NCBI RefSeq assembly: GCF_036492425.1
Contig: NZ_AP025292.1
Coordinates: forward strand, 2,976,001 to 3,040,000
DNA from: Persicobacter psychrovividus
GTDB lineage: Bacteria > Bacteroidota > Bacteroidia > Cytophagales > Cyclobacteriaceae
DNA: 64,000 nucleotides
Reading direction: 5' to 3'
Position numbers and translations under genes: made by a program. The notes under the pieces were generated by a model that worked only from the letters and a program-made list of their open reading frames with translations, ran no database searches and was not told the DNA's origin. Of the stretch, positions 1 through 8,978 are shown one piece after another (the stretch's first letter is position 1; the number at the start of each line of letters is the position of its first letter).

Positions 1-71
1 GCGAATCCCTGTATAATTACACCAAAGACACCGATCAAAAGTATCGAAAAAAAGTTGACGTTAAAACGCAT
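1..71 (-). CDS. Start of a truncated exported protein (N-terminus only)
   Basis: An ATG at 71 opens a reading frame that runs off the left edge of the window, so only about 23 residues are visible. They begin MRFNVNFFSILLIGVFG and have the basic start and hydrophobic core of a signal peptide or membrane anchor. The gene lies downstream of hemD in the same direction, about 100 nt away, with a small hairpin between them. The mature protein is outside the window, so no function can be given. Confidence 0.45.
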   Translation of the reverse strand, partial: MRFNVNFFSILLIGVFGVIIQGF

Positions 72-103
72 AGGTTAGGTCGGGTACATTATAAAATAAA
101 TAC

Positions 104-121
104 AGCGTTGTTATCAACGCT
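104..121 (-). terminator. Weak hairpin downstream of hemD
   Basis: A 7-bp inverted repeat (AGCGTTG-ttat-CAACGCT) lies between hemD and the next gene. Read on the minus strand it is followed by a T-rich stretch (GTATTTATTTTAT) rather than a clean U-run. It may be a weak terminator or a processing hairpin. Confidence 0.35.
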
Positions 122-170
122 ATATTTACTTAAAATGTGATTAACATGCAAAAAAATTGGTGTAGGATTT

Positions 171-947
171 CTATAAACCGTTGGCTTTTTTCACATAAAG
201 CTCCAAAGCACCCGTCATTGAGGGGGCATTTGGTAATGGAGCCTCAATATTCAAGCTTAAATTTGCATCTTTAACCGCTTTTGCTGTTGTTGGTCCGAAA
301 GCCGCAATTCGTGTATTATTTTGCTTAAATTCAGGGAAATTTACGAACAAGCTATTGATACCCGAAGGACTGAAAAATGCAATAATGTCATAGTTCACAT
401 CAGAAAGATCTGATAAGTCACTTGCCACAGTGCGATAGATAATTGCCTCGCTCCATGTGAAATCATTGTCATCTAAAAAGTTGGGGATATCATCCTTTCG
501 AATATCCGAGCATGGGAAGATATACTTCTCATTTTTATGCTTCTTAAGGATTTCGATTAAATCCAATGCTGTACGTTGCCCTACAAATACTTTACGCTTT
601 CGAACTTGGATGTACTTCTGCAAATAGTTTGAGGTTTGTTCCGAGATACAAAAGTATTTCATATCAGCTGGAACCTCCAGTTTCAAATCCTTGCAGAGTT
701 TAAAAAAGTGATCCACCGCATTTCTACTGGTAAAAATCACCGCAGTGTGAGCCAAAATATCGACTTTTTGCTTTCGGAATTCTTTGTAACCTACTGGTTC
801 AATTTGAATAAATGGGCGGAAGTCAATTTGAATACCATATTTTTTCTCTAATAAAAAATATGGTGATTTGTCGCTCGCAGGCTTTGGCTGGGAAACCAAA
901 ATTTTTTGTACTGGGTTAAGATTATCTTTATCAGTAGTTGTTGACAT
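171..947 (-). CDS. hemD: Uroporphyrinogen-III synthase
   Basis: This 258-residue protein fits the HemD fold, which closes and inverts ring D of hydroxymethylbilane to give uroporphyrinogen III in haem and sirohaem synthesis (cytosolic). Family-type features are the VIFTSRNAVDHFF segment near residue 70, a middle IFPCSD segment, and the C-terminal half with IIAFFSPSGINSLF followed by IAAFGPTTAKAV. HemD proteins are poorly conserved, so the call rests on these spaced motifs, on length, and on the DUF4271 gene immediately upstream, a frequent arrangement in Bacteroidota. The start is an ATG 27 nt after the upstream gene's stop, so the two are probably co-transcribed. hemW on the opposite strand nearby is a second haem-related gene. 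Confidence 0.85.
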   Translation of the reverse strand: MSTTTDKDNLNPVQKILVSQPKPASDKSPYFLLEKKYGIQIDFRPFIQIEPVGYKEFRKQKVDILAHTAVIFTSRNAVDHFFKLCKDLKLEVPADMKYFCISEQTSNYLQKYIQVRKRKVFVGQRTALDLIEILKKHKNEKYIFPCSDIRKDDIPNFLDDNDFTWSEAIIYRTVASDLSDLSDVNYDIIAFFSPSGINSLFVNFPEFKQNNTRIAAFGPTTAKAVKDANLSLNIEAPLPNAPSMTGALELYVKKANGL

Positions 948-974
948 AATAAATTGGAAAAATTATGTAAATTA

Positions 975-2009
975 TCACCAAGTTGAAACGATTTTCACCG
1001 CTATAAAAAGTGGTAAAATTTCTGAGGCACAAAGGTAAGAAAATAAATTCACATAACTAAATACGCCACTGAACCCTAACTTCACAGCGAGCCATAAAGT
1101 ACGGAACAGACCCATAAATAATACAATAAAAGTGATGATTTGTGGTGTAATCAAGCGCATATCTCCCGATATGGAAATCACTAAAACAGCCAACAAACTG
1201 ATGTTGACATACCATATTGATAGCCTTAGATACTCAAGAAAATGGAAACTTGGTGTTTCTTTCAGACTTAGTACAGACCCCAAGTTTAATAAGAACAGGT
1301 ACTTAAGGTAAAAGAAAAATACAATTAATAATACCGATAATAAAAAATAAAAAATAATCGTTTCCCAACCTAAACTAAAGATTAATTCTGCATTTAACCT
1401 CATCAGCAGGCTACCGATCAGTATGGCCAATGCAAAAGAGTGAAAAATCAATAGTACAGCATTCTCTTTAGTAAATGGAGTACCTCTAAATAATACCCCA
1501 TCTGCCCTGTTTTTCTTTGGAAATAGCGATAAATACATCGATGCGGCATATGGAAAAGCATTCATGTATAAGGCATAAAAAGCCAAAAGAACAATCAGGC
1601 TGATCACCAAAAATTCTACCCGATAATCTTCACTCCGCTGGCTTAATTCAATGAACTTCTTCTTATTTACTTCCGTTTTTGCCTGCCGAATTTGAATGCC
1701 CGAGGTTCCTCCGCAACGTAAAAAGCCCAGCCTTAACGCCTCTTGTGTAGCTCCATAAGGCTTCTGAATCGCCATTATCGACGTTTGCAGCAGGGTATCT
1801 TCACTAAAATAATGATAGGGTGCCTGATCAATAAAAACAGCCGTATGCGCTGGAATAGTAATTTGAAGTTGGCCACTGTCAGAGGCATTCAAAATATACT
1901 CCCGCAAATCATTGGTATCTTTAACAGGGGCAATCACCTGAGAGAAAGAGGGCGCCGTTGCGCTGAGAACGAACAACAACAGCAGAATATATTGTTTATA
2001 TTTTTGCAT
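975..2009 (-). CDS. DUF4271 domain integral membrane protein
   Basis: A 344-residue protein with a signal peptide (residues about 1-24, ending near APSFSQ), a soluble N-terminal third, and then about six hydrophobic segments in the last 200 residues (for example FLVISLIVLLAFYALYMNAF). This is the DUF4271 architecture, found across Bacteroidota next to hemD. The biochemical role is not established. I chose the ATG at 2009 because it places the signal peptide at the N-terminus; an in-frame start 30 nt upstream would bury it. Probably the first gene of an operon with hemD. Confidence 0.75.
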   Translation of the reverse strand: MQKYKQYILLLLFVLSATAPSFSQVIAPVKDTNDLREYILNASDSGQLQITIPAHTAVFIDQAPYHYFSEDTLLQTSIMAIQKPYGATQEALRLGFLRCGGTSGIQIRQAKTEVNKKKFIELSQRSEDYRVEFLVISLIVLLAFYALYMNAFPYAASMYLSLFPKKNRADGVLFRGTPFTKENAVLLIFHSFALAILIGSLLMRLNAELIFSLGWETIIFYFLLSVLLIVFFFYLKYLFLLNLGSVLSLKETPSFHFLEYLRLSIWYVNISLLAVLVISISGDMRLITPQIITFIVLFMGLFRTLWLAVKLGFSGVFSYVNLFSYLCASEILPLFIAVKIVSTW

Positions 2010-2128
2010 AAGATCAATTGAAAGGTCAAAAATAAGCAACAGAGTTTAAATTCCCATTACTGGGAAAAATTAAAGCGTGGATTATCCGAAAGCCTTTCCA
2101 TTTATTTTCATTTAATTTGTAAAAAAAA

Positions 2129-3256
2129 GTGGCTGGAATATACATACACATCCCATTTTGCCGTCAGGCCTGCTATTATTGTGATTTTCATTTTAGCACG
2201 AGCGGACGTCTGCGCACCGAAATGATTACCTCTATCATTGCAGAAACTGCCCTGAGGGCACATTACCTCTCCAACGAACCCATTGAAACGATCTACTTTG
2301 GCGGAGGCACTCCCTCTTTATTGACCGCTAATGAAATTCAGCGTATTTTAGATACTATTCAGGCTAAATTCAATATCGTTTCCTCTCCAGAAATTACCCT
2401 TGAAGCCAACCCCGATGATCTTCATAAAACCTATCTTCAGGATTTAAAAAAGCTTGGCGTTAATCGTCTAAGCATCGGAATTCAGAGCTTTTTTGAAAAA
2501 GATCTTAAATTACTGCACAGGATTCACGATCGGGATCAAGCACTTAATTGCGTAAAAGATGCACGTGATGCGGGCTTTGACAACCTGAACCTCGACCTTA
2601 TTTATGCCATGCCTCATGGCACAGATGCCGAATGGGCAGAAAATCTGAGGCAGATGATGCAACTTGCACCGACGCATCTCTCTGCTTATGCCTTGACCAT
2701 CGAAGAGTCGACCGTTTTTGGACGATGGTATCAGAAAGGAAAACTGCGGCCTGTTGATGAAGACAAGGCTGCTGATCAGCTGGAAATGCTGATGGATGTT
2801 ACTGCGCAGCATGGGTATGAGCATTATGAAATCTCCAACTTCTGCCAGCCAGGCTATGAATCCAAGCACAACAGTAGTTATTGGCTTCAGAAGAAATATC
2901 TGGGCTTGGGCCCGGGAGCACACTCCTACAATGGGACCGAGCGCCACTTTAATGTCAGTAACAACCCGAAATACGTCAAGCAGCTATCTGCTGACTTATT
3001 GGCCTGCGAAGGTGAAAAGCTGACAGATAATGACCGTATCAATGAATATTTGATGACCAGATTACGCACCAAGTGGGGAATTGACCTCCGCAGGATGGGA
3101 AAAGACCTTCATTTCGACTTAATGAAAAACTATGGCGATTATATCAATCACCTCCAGTTACAGGGACATCTGTTCATAAATGAGGAAAATATTACTTTGA
3201 CCAGATCAGGAAAAATGATCGCAGATGAAATTACTGAGCACTTATTTCAGATGTAA
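2129..3256 (+). CDS. hemW: HemW-type radical SAM protein (haem chaperone)
   Basis: 375 residues with the radical SAM cluster motif CRQACYYCDF near residue 11, the glycine-rich YFGGGTPS segment near residue 57, ITLEANPDD, and the LSIGIQSF motif. HemW proteins resemble coproporphyrinogen III dehydrogenase HemN but act in haem handling; the CxxxCxxC spacing with a following F fits HemW rather than HemN. The start codon is GTG at 2129: the family N-terminus (xxxIYIHIPFC) begins right there and no ATG lies upstream in frame. A TTAATTTG element, close to the Bacteroidota -7 consensus, ends only 8 nt before the GTG, so the transcript may have almost no leader. Confidence 0.9.
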   Translation: MAGIYIHIPFCRQACYYCDFHFSTSGRLRTEMITSIIAETALRAHYLSNEPIETIYFGGGTPSLLTANEIQRILDTIQAKFNIVSSPEITLEANPDDLHKTYLQDLKKLGVNRLSIGIQSFFEKDLKLLHRIHDRDQALNCVKDARDAGFDNLNLDLIYAMPHGTDAEWAENLRQMMQLAPTHLSAYALTIEESTVFGRWYQKGKLRPVDEDKAADQLEMLMDVTAQHGYEHYEISNFCQPGYESKHNSSYWLQKKYLGLGPGAHSYNGTERHFNVSNNPKYVKQLSADLLACEGEKLTDNDRINEYLMTRLRTKWGIDLRRMGKDLHFDLMKNYGDYINHLQLQGHLFINEENITLTRSGKMIADEITEHLFQM

Positions 3257-3354
3257 TATTCTCCCAGTATTTGCTCTTTTTGATGAATTATAAATGCGAA
3301 AACTGAAACCTTTGGCGGATGTTAAGCCTATGCAATAAAATGGGACAAAAAGCG

Positions 3355-4107
3355 CTAAAGGCTCATCATATCCTTGAACTTAGTCGCTTGTCGGCGGCTA
3401 ACTTCTACTTTTTCACCCCCCTTGAGCTCCAGCATCAGCCCTCCGTTAAACCAAGGTTCTATACGCTCAATCCATCCTAAATTCACGATATGCTTTCTTG
3501 AAACCCGAAAGAAATAACGGGTATCAAGACGCTCGTCTAAAGCATTCAGTGATTTGTGGATCATCGGCTTATATTTATCAAAATGCACCTTGATATAGTT
3601 ACCATCAGACTCGAATAAGCGGATTTCTTCCAGCTTCACAAACCAGCAGCGGTCGCCATCTTTCACAAAGACCTGATCCTTCACCCCCAAAACATCACGA
3701 GCGGGGCTCACCTCTGCAACACTTTCGCTGGCATCATCGCCATTTTCTTCTGACGGCAAATTCAGCTCCATCAATTTCTTAATGGTATCCTCCAGCCGCT
3801 CTGGCTGAATAGGCTTTAGTAGATAATCCAGCGCATTCACTTCAAAAGCCTGAATGGCATATTCATCATAGGCCGTTGCGAAAACCACATAAGGCACCTT
3901 GTCCAACATCGAAAGTAGCTCAAAGCCATTTTTGCCAGGCATCTGAATATCAAGAAAAATTAAATCAGGCTGAAGGCTTTTGATTTTCTCATAGGCATCA
4001 TCCACATTTTTGGCTTCCCCAATCACCTCAATTTCACTATGTTTCTTCAACAAAGAGGTCAGCTCTTTTCGAGCCAAGCGTTCATCATCAATAATCAGTG
4101 TTTTCAT
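3355..4107 (-). CDS. LytTR-family response regulator
   Basis: 250 residues. The N-terminal receiver domain (about 1-118) has the acidic pocket IDDE at 6-9, the phosphorylation site Asp53 in LIFLDIQMPG, and the switch lysine in DYLLKPI. A charged linker (about 118-145) leads to a C-terminal LytTR DNA-binding domain containing FVKDGDRCWFV, LFESDGNYIKVH and FFRVSRKHIVNL. The protein is expected to be activated by the sensor kinase encoded just upstream, whose 3' end it overlaps by 20 nt, so the two are translationally coupled. The regulated target is unknown. Confidence 0.92.
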   Translation of the reverse strand: MKTLIIDDERLARKELTSLLKKHSEIEVIGEAKNVDDAYEKIKSLQPDLIFLDIQMPGKNGFELLSMLDKVPYVVFATAYDEYAIQAFEVNALDYLLKPIQPERLEDTIKKLMELNLPSEENGDDASESVAEVSPARDVLGVKDQVFVKDGDRCWFVKLEEIRLFESDGNYIKVHFDKYKPMIHKSLNALDERLDTRYFFRVSRKHIVNLGWIERIEPWFNGGLMLELKGGEKVEVSRRQATKFKDMMSL

Positions 4108-5143
4108 AATTTTTCAGTTTTTGAGGAATATATAAGGTGGTCAGTACGCCATCCTGATCATTTTTTATCTCAAATTTTGCCTGCTCCCCATACAGCAACT
4201 CCAGTCGCTGGGTGGTATTGGCTATTCCGCTTCCTTTTGCATTATTGAGCTGCACTTCATCAAGTGCGCCGCTATTCCAAATCGAAAAGATCAAAATATC
4301 CTGTGCTTGATTCCATCGACTTTTAATGGTCAGAAAACCACCTTCGGTCAATTGCCCGATACCATGCTTAATCCCATTTTCAACAAGAGTCTGTATCATC
4401 AAGGGAGGGATTTTGGCTTGTAAAGTATCAGAATCGATATCAAAATCAAAGCTCAGCCGTTCTTCATATCTAATTTTTTCCAATGCCAAATAATCCCTGA
4501 CGGTTTCCAGCTCATCTTTTAATTTGATGACTTTCTTTCTGTTGATCACCAATGAATTCCGCAAAATCCCTGAAAGCTGAGTGATGGCCTTTTTAGCATC
4601 TTCGGGTTCTTCTTCCACGAGTGCGCGAATGCTGTTAAGTGCATTGAAAATAAAATGAGGATTCATTTGGGCTCTGAGCCTGTTCAGCTCAAACTCACGC
4701 GTGGTCGCCTGATACTTCAACGTCTGATTTCTTTGCTCCAGGTAATGGTACAAAACGTAGATCAACGACCACAAAAAATAAAACACCATAGCGGTAAACA
4801 CCGAGACACTGATGAAGAGTATTCCGAAATCGTGAGCGGGATCGAGCAGACCTGCAAAAAAGTAAGTGATCACCTGAAAGCAATAGGTTGATATCGCCAA
4901 TAGAAATGAGGCGACAAATACTTTAAGTACGAGTCGGGTAAAGTTTTCTTTGAGCCACCCGTTTACTTTGATAAACTCACGAAACAAGTGTGTGGAGACC
5001 AAATAATATAAAGCGACAGCAACAATTTCAAAAACTTTGGAGGAGTCGAAATTTTTTGAAATGATCAACAGTACAATATGCAAACATGCGTAGACAGTCC
5101 AGCCCAAAAACTGTAACAACCAATAGGCTTTTATCTTATTCAT
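4088..5143 (-). CDS. LytS/YehU-type sensor histidine kinase
   Basis: 351 residues: about four transmembrane helices in the first 135 residues, a short coiled coil, then the His_kinase domain with the phospho-acceptor in LRAQMNPHFIFNALNSI (near residue 160) and a GHKL ATPase region with LVENGIKHG and a glycine box near KGSGIANTTQRL. This is the two-domain LytS/YehU class with no separate periplasmic sensor domain, so the membrane helices probably sense. It forms an overlapping gene pair with the LytTR regulator. Confidence 0.92.
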   Translation of the reverse strand: MNKIKAYWLLQFLGWTVYACLHIVLLIISKNFDSSKVFEIVAVALYYLVSTHLFREFIKVNGWLKENFTRLVLKVFVASFLLAISTYCFQVITYFFAGLLDPAHDFGILFISVSVFTAMVFYFLWSLIYVLYHYLEQRNQTLKYQATTREFELNRLRAQMNPHFIFNALNSIRALVEEEPEDAKKAITQLSGILRNSLVINRKKVIKLKDELETVRDYLALEKIRYEERLSFDFDIDSDTLQAKIPPLMIQTLVENGIKHGIGQLTEGGFLTIKSRWNQAQDILIFSIWNSGALDEVQLNNAKGSGIANTTQRLELLYGEQAKFEIKNDQDGVLTTLYIPQKLKNYENTDY

Positions 5144-5730
5144 TTATCGGATTCAATAATTTTATGCAATGTAGAAAGAAGGAAACGAATACGCATCTTG
5201 TTTTTGACCAATGGTAAATTGCCGTTTGAAGCGGATTTTTTTTCTGTTGGTACTGCTTCCTCCTCTTTCAAGTGGGAGGCCAGGAATACTGATTACTAAA
5301 GTGCAGGTCTGAAAAAATGATAAAGCCGACCCACGACTTCACGACTTCACGACTTCACGACATCAGCTCCAAAAAGAAAGAAGACCGAAAAATAAAATAT
5401 CCTAAAGTGATTATTCTGATTCGATTTTAACGAATAATGACTTTTTCTCAAAAAAATTATCAGCCCTTAAACCCGTAAAATACATGATTATTGTCAGCAG
5501 TAAATAAAGCATTATTCAGTTGTGCCGACTAAAATTTCAAGGATGATTCGTAAAAGCCAATAATCATCTTTGAAAGGTCTAATTCACCGAAAAAATACGC
5601 TGAAACAACCTCAATTTTATCTCAATTTCACCGCTTGAACTTAGGCAACAAAAAATAGCATGTCAGCGTCATATATTATATATTCGCAAATACAAAAACG
5701 AAATTAACGGTCATTTTAAAATATACGACT
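5144..5730. other. Long intergenic region with short tandem repeat
   Basis: This 587-base stretch separates the divergent kinase and small secreted-protein genes. It holds four tandem copies of an 8-bp unit (CACGACTT, the last one imperfect) near 5332-5363 and otherwise AT-rich DNA. No coding frame with recognisable content was seen. Promoters for both flanking genes must lie here, but I could not assign them confidently. Confidence 0.5.
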
Positions 5731-6033
5731 ATGAAGGGTTTGTTTTTTACATTATTCGCAATTCTTAGTCTTAGCTTTGTTACTCCAGTTTTCGCTTTAC
5801 CAATGGCGGGTACCTCAGAAGAAATCAATGAGGATTTACCACCGATGGGAAAGATTGAAATGCCGAAAACTATGGGTAAGTTTATTTTGATTGATCAGGA
5901 TGGAGGGATCATTCGTTGTGAAGAGACGCTTGACCTGCAGAAGGTAAATCAGAACCCTGCGCTTCGTCCACTTTTAAAACATTCATTTTTTATCACCGAA
6001 ATTGGAGGTGACGCATTTTACATGTTGATGTAA
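5731..6033 (+). CDS. Small exported protein of unknown function
   Basis: 100 residues with a clear signal peptide (MKGLFFTLFAILSLSFVTPVFA, cleavage probably near residue 22). The mature part is about 78 residues, acidic at its start (SEEINEDLPP) with a FILIDQDGGIIRCEETLDL segment and a single cysteine. I do not recognise a family. The gene stands alone, preceded by 590 bases of non-coding DNA and followed by a strong terminator, so it is probably a one-gene transcript. It is likely real because of the signal peptide and terminator. Confidence 0.65.
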   Translation: MKGLFFTLFAILSLSFVTPVFALPMAGTSEEINEDLPPMGKIEMPKTMGKFILIDQDGGIIRCEETLDLQKVNQNPALRPLLKHSFFITEIGGDAFYMLM

Positions 6034-6076
6034 AATTATTTTTAGCGAAAATAGTAGTAGCGTTGTTAAATGAAAG

Positions 6077-6110
6077 AACCCGACCATGTTTGAATATGGT
6101 CGGGTTTCTT
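6077..6110. terminator. Bidirectional-type terminator between the small secreted gene and uvrA
   Basis: An 11-bp inverted repeat (AACCCGACCAT ... ATGGTCGGGTT) with a short loop followed by TTTCTT lies between the converging ends of the 5731-6033 gene and uvrA. Confidence 0.8.
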
Positions 6111-6125
6111 ATGTCTTAGTGGTCG

Positions 6126-8978
6126 TTACTTCAGTTCTTCTTTCAGGAATTTCCCCGTATAGGATTTTCTTGATTTCACCAGCTGCTCGGGAGTTCCAGT
6201 AAACACGATCGTTCCACCGCCATCCCCACCTTCAGGGCCAAGGTCGATAACATGGTCAGCGACTTTCACCATATCAAGGTTGTGCTCAATCACCAACACC
6301 GTATTTCCTTTATCCACAAGTTTATTCAGTACATTCAACAGGTGTTGAATATCCTGAAAATGAAGTCCCGTGGTTGGTTCATCAAGAATATAAAACGTTT
6401 TTCCAGTATCTCTTTTCGATAATTCAGATGCCAATTTTACACGCTGAGCCTCTCCGCCAGAAAGGGTTGTTGCGTGCTGCCCAAGGGTAACATAGCCCAA
6501 TCCTACCTCTGAGAGGGTTTTAATTTTCCGTAAAATTTTCGGTTGGTTTTCAAAGAAGTCCACGGCCTGTGTAACGGTCATGTCCAGAACATCAGAAATC
6601 GACTTGCCTTTAAATCGAACTTCCAGCGTCTCTCTGTTGTAGCGCTTGCCCTTGCAGGTTTCGCAATGCACATGCACATTTGGCAGAAAATCCATCTCAA
6701 TGAGTTTCATCCCAGCCCCTTCACAGGTTTCACATCTTCCGCCCTTTACATTAAAGGAGAATCGGCCAGGCTTATAACCACGAATTTTAGCCTCAGGCAA
6801 AGCCGAGAATAACGCACGAATATCTGTAAACACGCCTGTATAAGTGGCAGGGTTCGATCTTGGTGTACGGCCAATCGGGGACTGATCCACCTCAATCACC
6901 TTGTCAATCTCTTCAAGCCCATCAATTTTCTGATAAGGCATTGGCTCCTTATGGGAACGGTAAAAGTGATTGCTCAGAATAGGGTAGAGGGTTTCGTGGA
7001 TCAGGGTAGACTTCCCGCTTCCTGAAACCCCTGTTACCAAAATCATTTTCCCCAAAGGGAAATCCACACTTACATTTTTCAGGTTGTTTCCTGTCGCTCC
7101 TTTTAGGCTCAGCAGGCTTCCTTTTCCTTCCCTGCGGGTTTTGGGGATAGCAATTTCAGTTTGCCCACTCAGATAATCTGAAGTGTTGCTTCGCTGTTTA
7201 AGGATTTCCGAAGGTACCCCTTTGGCTACAATTTCTCCACCCAAACGACCAGCACCAGGACCAATATCCACAATATAATCAGAAGCCAGCATCATGTCCT
7301 TGTCATGCTCGACCACAACAACGGTGTTACCGACATCGCGCAAAGCCTTCAAAGAGTTGATGAGTTTCACGTTATCCCTTTGATGCAAACCAATACTCGG
7401 TTCATCGAGAATATACATCACGCCCACGAGTTGGGTTCCTATTTGCGTCGCCAGTCGGATGCGTTGCGCTTCCCCTCCCGAAAGGGTTTTCAGCGGGCGA
7501 TTCAGTGATAAGTAATATAAACCAACATCGAGCAAAAAGCCCAGACGTTTTCGGATCTCTTTCAGTATTTCGGTAGCAATTAATCGTTGGCGATCATTCA
7601 GGCGATCTTCAACCCCTTCGAGCCATGCGCCGAGCGTATCCAAACTCATGTTTGCCAGCTCAGAAATATTTTTGCCATCGATTAGGAAATGGCGCGACTC
7701 AATACGCAATCGGCTACCTTCACAATCAGGGCAGGTTTTTCGGGCAACATAATCTTTTACCTGTGCTTGCATTTTATCGGTGCCCTGAGTCATGATCTGC
7801 GACAAAAGCGCATAGACCCCTTCAAAAGTGGTGTTCCAGTCTGTGCCTGGGTGTTTTTTGGAAGAAACCGCCACAGGCTCATCATCGCCCTCCAGGATTT
7901 TATCCAGTACCCCTTTGGGTAGATCTTTGAGAGGGGTAGAGATAGAGCAATCATTACGCTTGAGTACCGCTTCAATTTTTTTGAAAAACCAGGTATCCCG
8001 ATATTCTCCCAAAGGTGCAATACCTCCACGACTGATACTCAAATCAGCATCAGGAATAATCGATTCTTTGGTAAACTTTTCAATCAGTCCCAGTCCGTTA
8101 CATTTTGGGCACGCACCGTAAGGGCTATTGAAGGAAAAAGAGTTTGGCGCGGGCTCATCATATGCCAGGCCAGAGGCAGGATCCATTAAAAGTTTGGAGT
8201 AGTAATGAATATCGCCCGCCTCATCTTGTAGAAATATCAAGCCTTTCCCGTGCGACATGGCCGTTTTTACCGACTGCGCCAAACGGAAACGGTCTTTCTC
8301 CTCCACCTTCAGGCGGTCGATAACAATTTCAATATCGTGGGTCTTGTAACGGTCAAGCTGCATTTTCGGCTCCAAGTCAAGAATCTCGCCATCGGCACGA
8401 ACTTTCGTGAAGCCCAACTTACGGATTTGCACAAAAAGCTCCCGATAATGCCCTTTACGCCCTTTCACGACGGGTGCCAAAATAATGGCTTTCTTCCCAG
8501 AATAAGCCTGAATAAGCTGATCGATAATCTGATCTTCCGATTGCTTGACCATCTTGTTGCCTGTCTGATAAGAAAAGGCTTCAGATGCCCGTGCAAACAG
8601 CAAGCGCAAGAAATCATAAACTTCAGTGGTTGTTCCCACGGTAGAGCGGGGATTTCGTCCCGTTGTTTTTTGCTCGATAGAAATTACGGGGCTCAACCCT
8701 TCAATTTTATCGACATCTGGCCGTTCCATTCCCCCCATAAATGAGCGGGCATAGGCAGAAAAACTCTCCATGTACCGACGCTGACCCTCGGCATAAATGG
8801 TATCAAAAGCCAGGGAAGATTTCCCACTGCCACTGACGCCAGTAATGACGACCATTTTATTTCGTGGAAAGCTAATATCTATATTCTTCAGATTATGTTC
8901 TCTGGCTCCAAAAACCGAAACATGGCTATGACCTGTTTCATCAAATTGGCTGTTTTGCAATGCAGTCTTTTTAGGCAT
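6126..8978 (-). CDS. uvrA: UvrABC system protein A (excinuclease ATPase)
   Basis: 950 residues, the normal UvrA length. UvrA is the damage-recognising ABC ATPase of nucleotide excision repair, working with UvrB and UvrC. Both ABC modules are complete: Walker A GVSGSGKSSLAFDT near residue 45 with signature LSGGEAQRIRLA, and a second Walker A GVSGSGKSTLIHET with LSGGEAQRVKLA. Zinc-binding cysteine pairs are present (CPKCNGLG in module I, CETCEGAG ... CETCKGKR in module II), as are the FARASEA and LDEPTTGLH segments. The start at 8978 gives MPKKTAL; a further in-frame start 21 nt upstream is less family-like. No uvrB or uvrC is nearby, as is usual. Confidence 0.97.
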   Translation of the reverse strand: MPKKTALQNSQFDETGHSHVSVFGAREHNLKNIDISFPRNKMVVITGVSGSGKSSLAFDTIYAEGQRRYMESFSAYARSFMGGMERPDVDKIEGLSPVISIEQKTTGRNPRSTVGTTTEVYDFLRLLFARASEAFSYQTGNKMVKQSEDQIIDQLIQAYSGKKAIILAPVVKGRKGHYRELFVQIRKLGFTKVRADGEILDLEPKMQLDRYKTHDIEIVIDRLKVEEKDRFRLAQSVKTAMSHGKGLIFLQDEAGDIHYYSKLLMDPASGLAYDEPAPNSFSFNSPYGACPKCNGLGLIEKFTKESIIPDADLSISRGGIAPLGEYRDTWFFKKIEAVLKRNDCSISTPLKDLPKGVLDKILEGDDEPVAVSSKKHPGTDWNTTFEGVYALLSQIMTQGTDKMQAQVKDYVARKTCPDCEGSRLRIESRHFLIDGKNISELANMSLDTLGAWLEGVEDRLNDRQRLIATEILKEIRKRLGFLLDVGLYYLSLNRPLKTLSGGEAQRIRLATQIGTQLVGVMYILDEPSIGLHQRDNVKLINSLKALRDVGNTVVVVEHDKDMMLASDYIVDIGPGAGRLGGEIVAKGVPSEILKQRSNTSDYLSGQTEIAIPKTRREGKGSLLSLKGATGNNLKNVSVDFPLGKMILVTGVSGSGKSTLIHETLYPILSNHFYRSHKEPMPYQKIDGLEEIDKVIEVDQSPIGRTPRSNPATYTGVFTDIRALFSALPEAKIRGYKPGRFSFNVKGGRCETCEGAGMKLIEMDFLPNVHVHCETCKGKRYNRETLEVRFKGKSISDVLDMTVTQAVDFFENQPKILRKIKTLSEVGLGYVTLGQHATTLSGGEAQRVKLASELSKRDTGKTFYILDEPTTGLHFQDIQHLLNVLNKLVDKGNTVLVIEHNLDMVKVADHVIDLGPEGGDGGGTIVFTGTPEQLVKSRKSYTGKFLKEELK

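Noticed and set aside
5332-5363. CRISPR-like repeat
   Set aside because: Only an 8-bp unit repeated without spacers.
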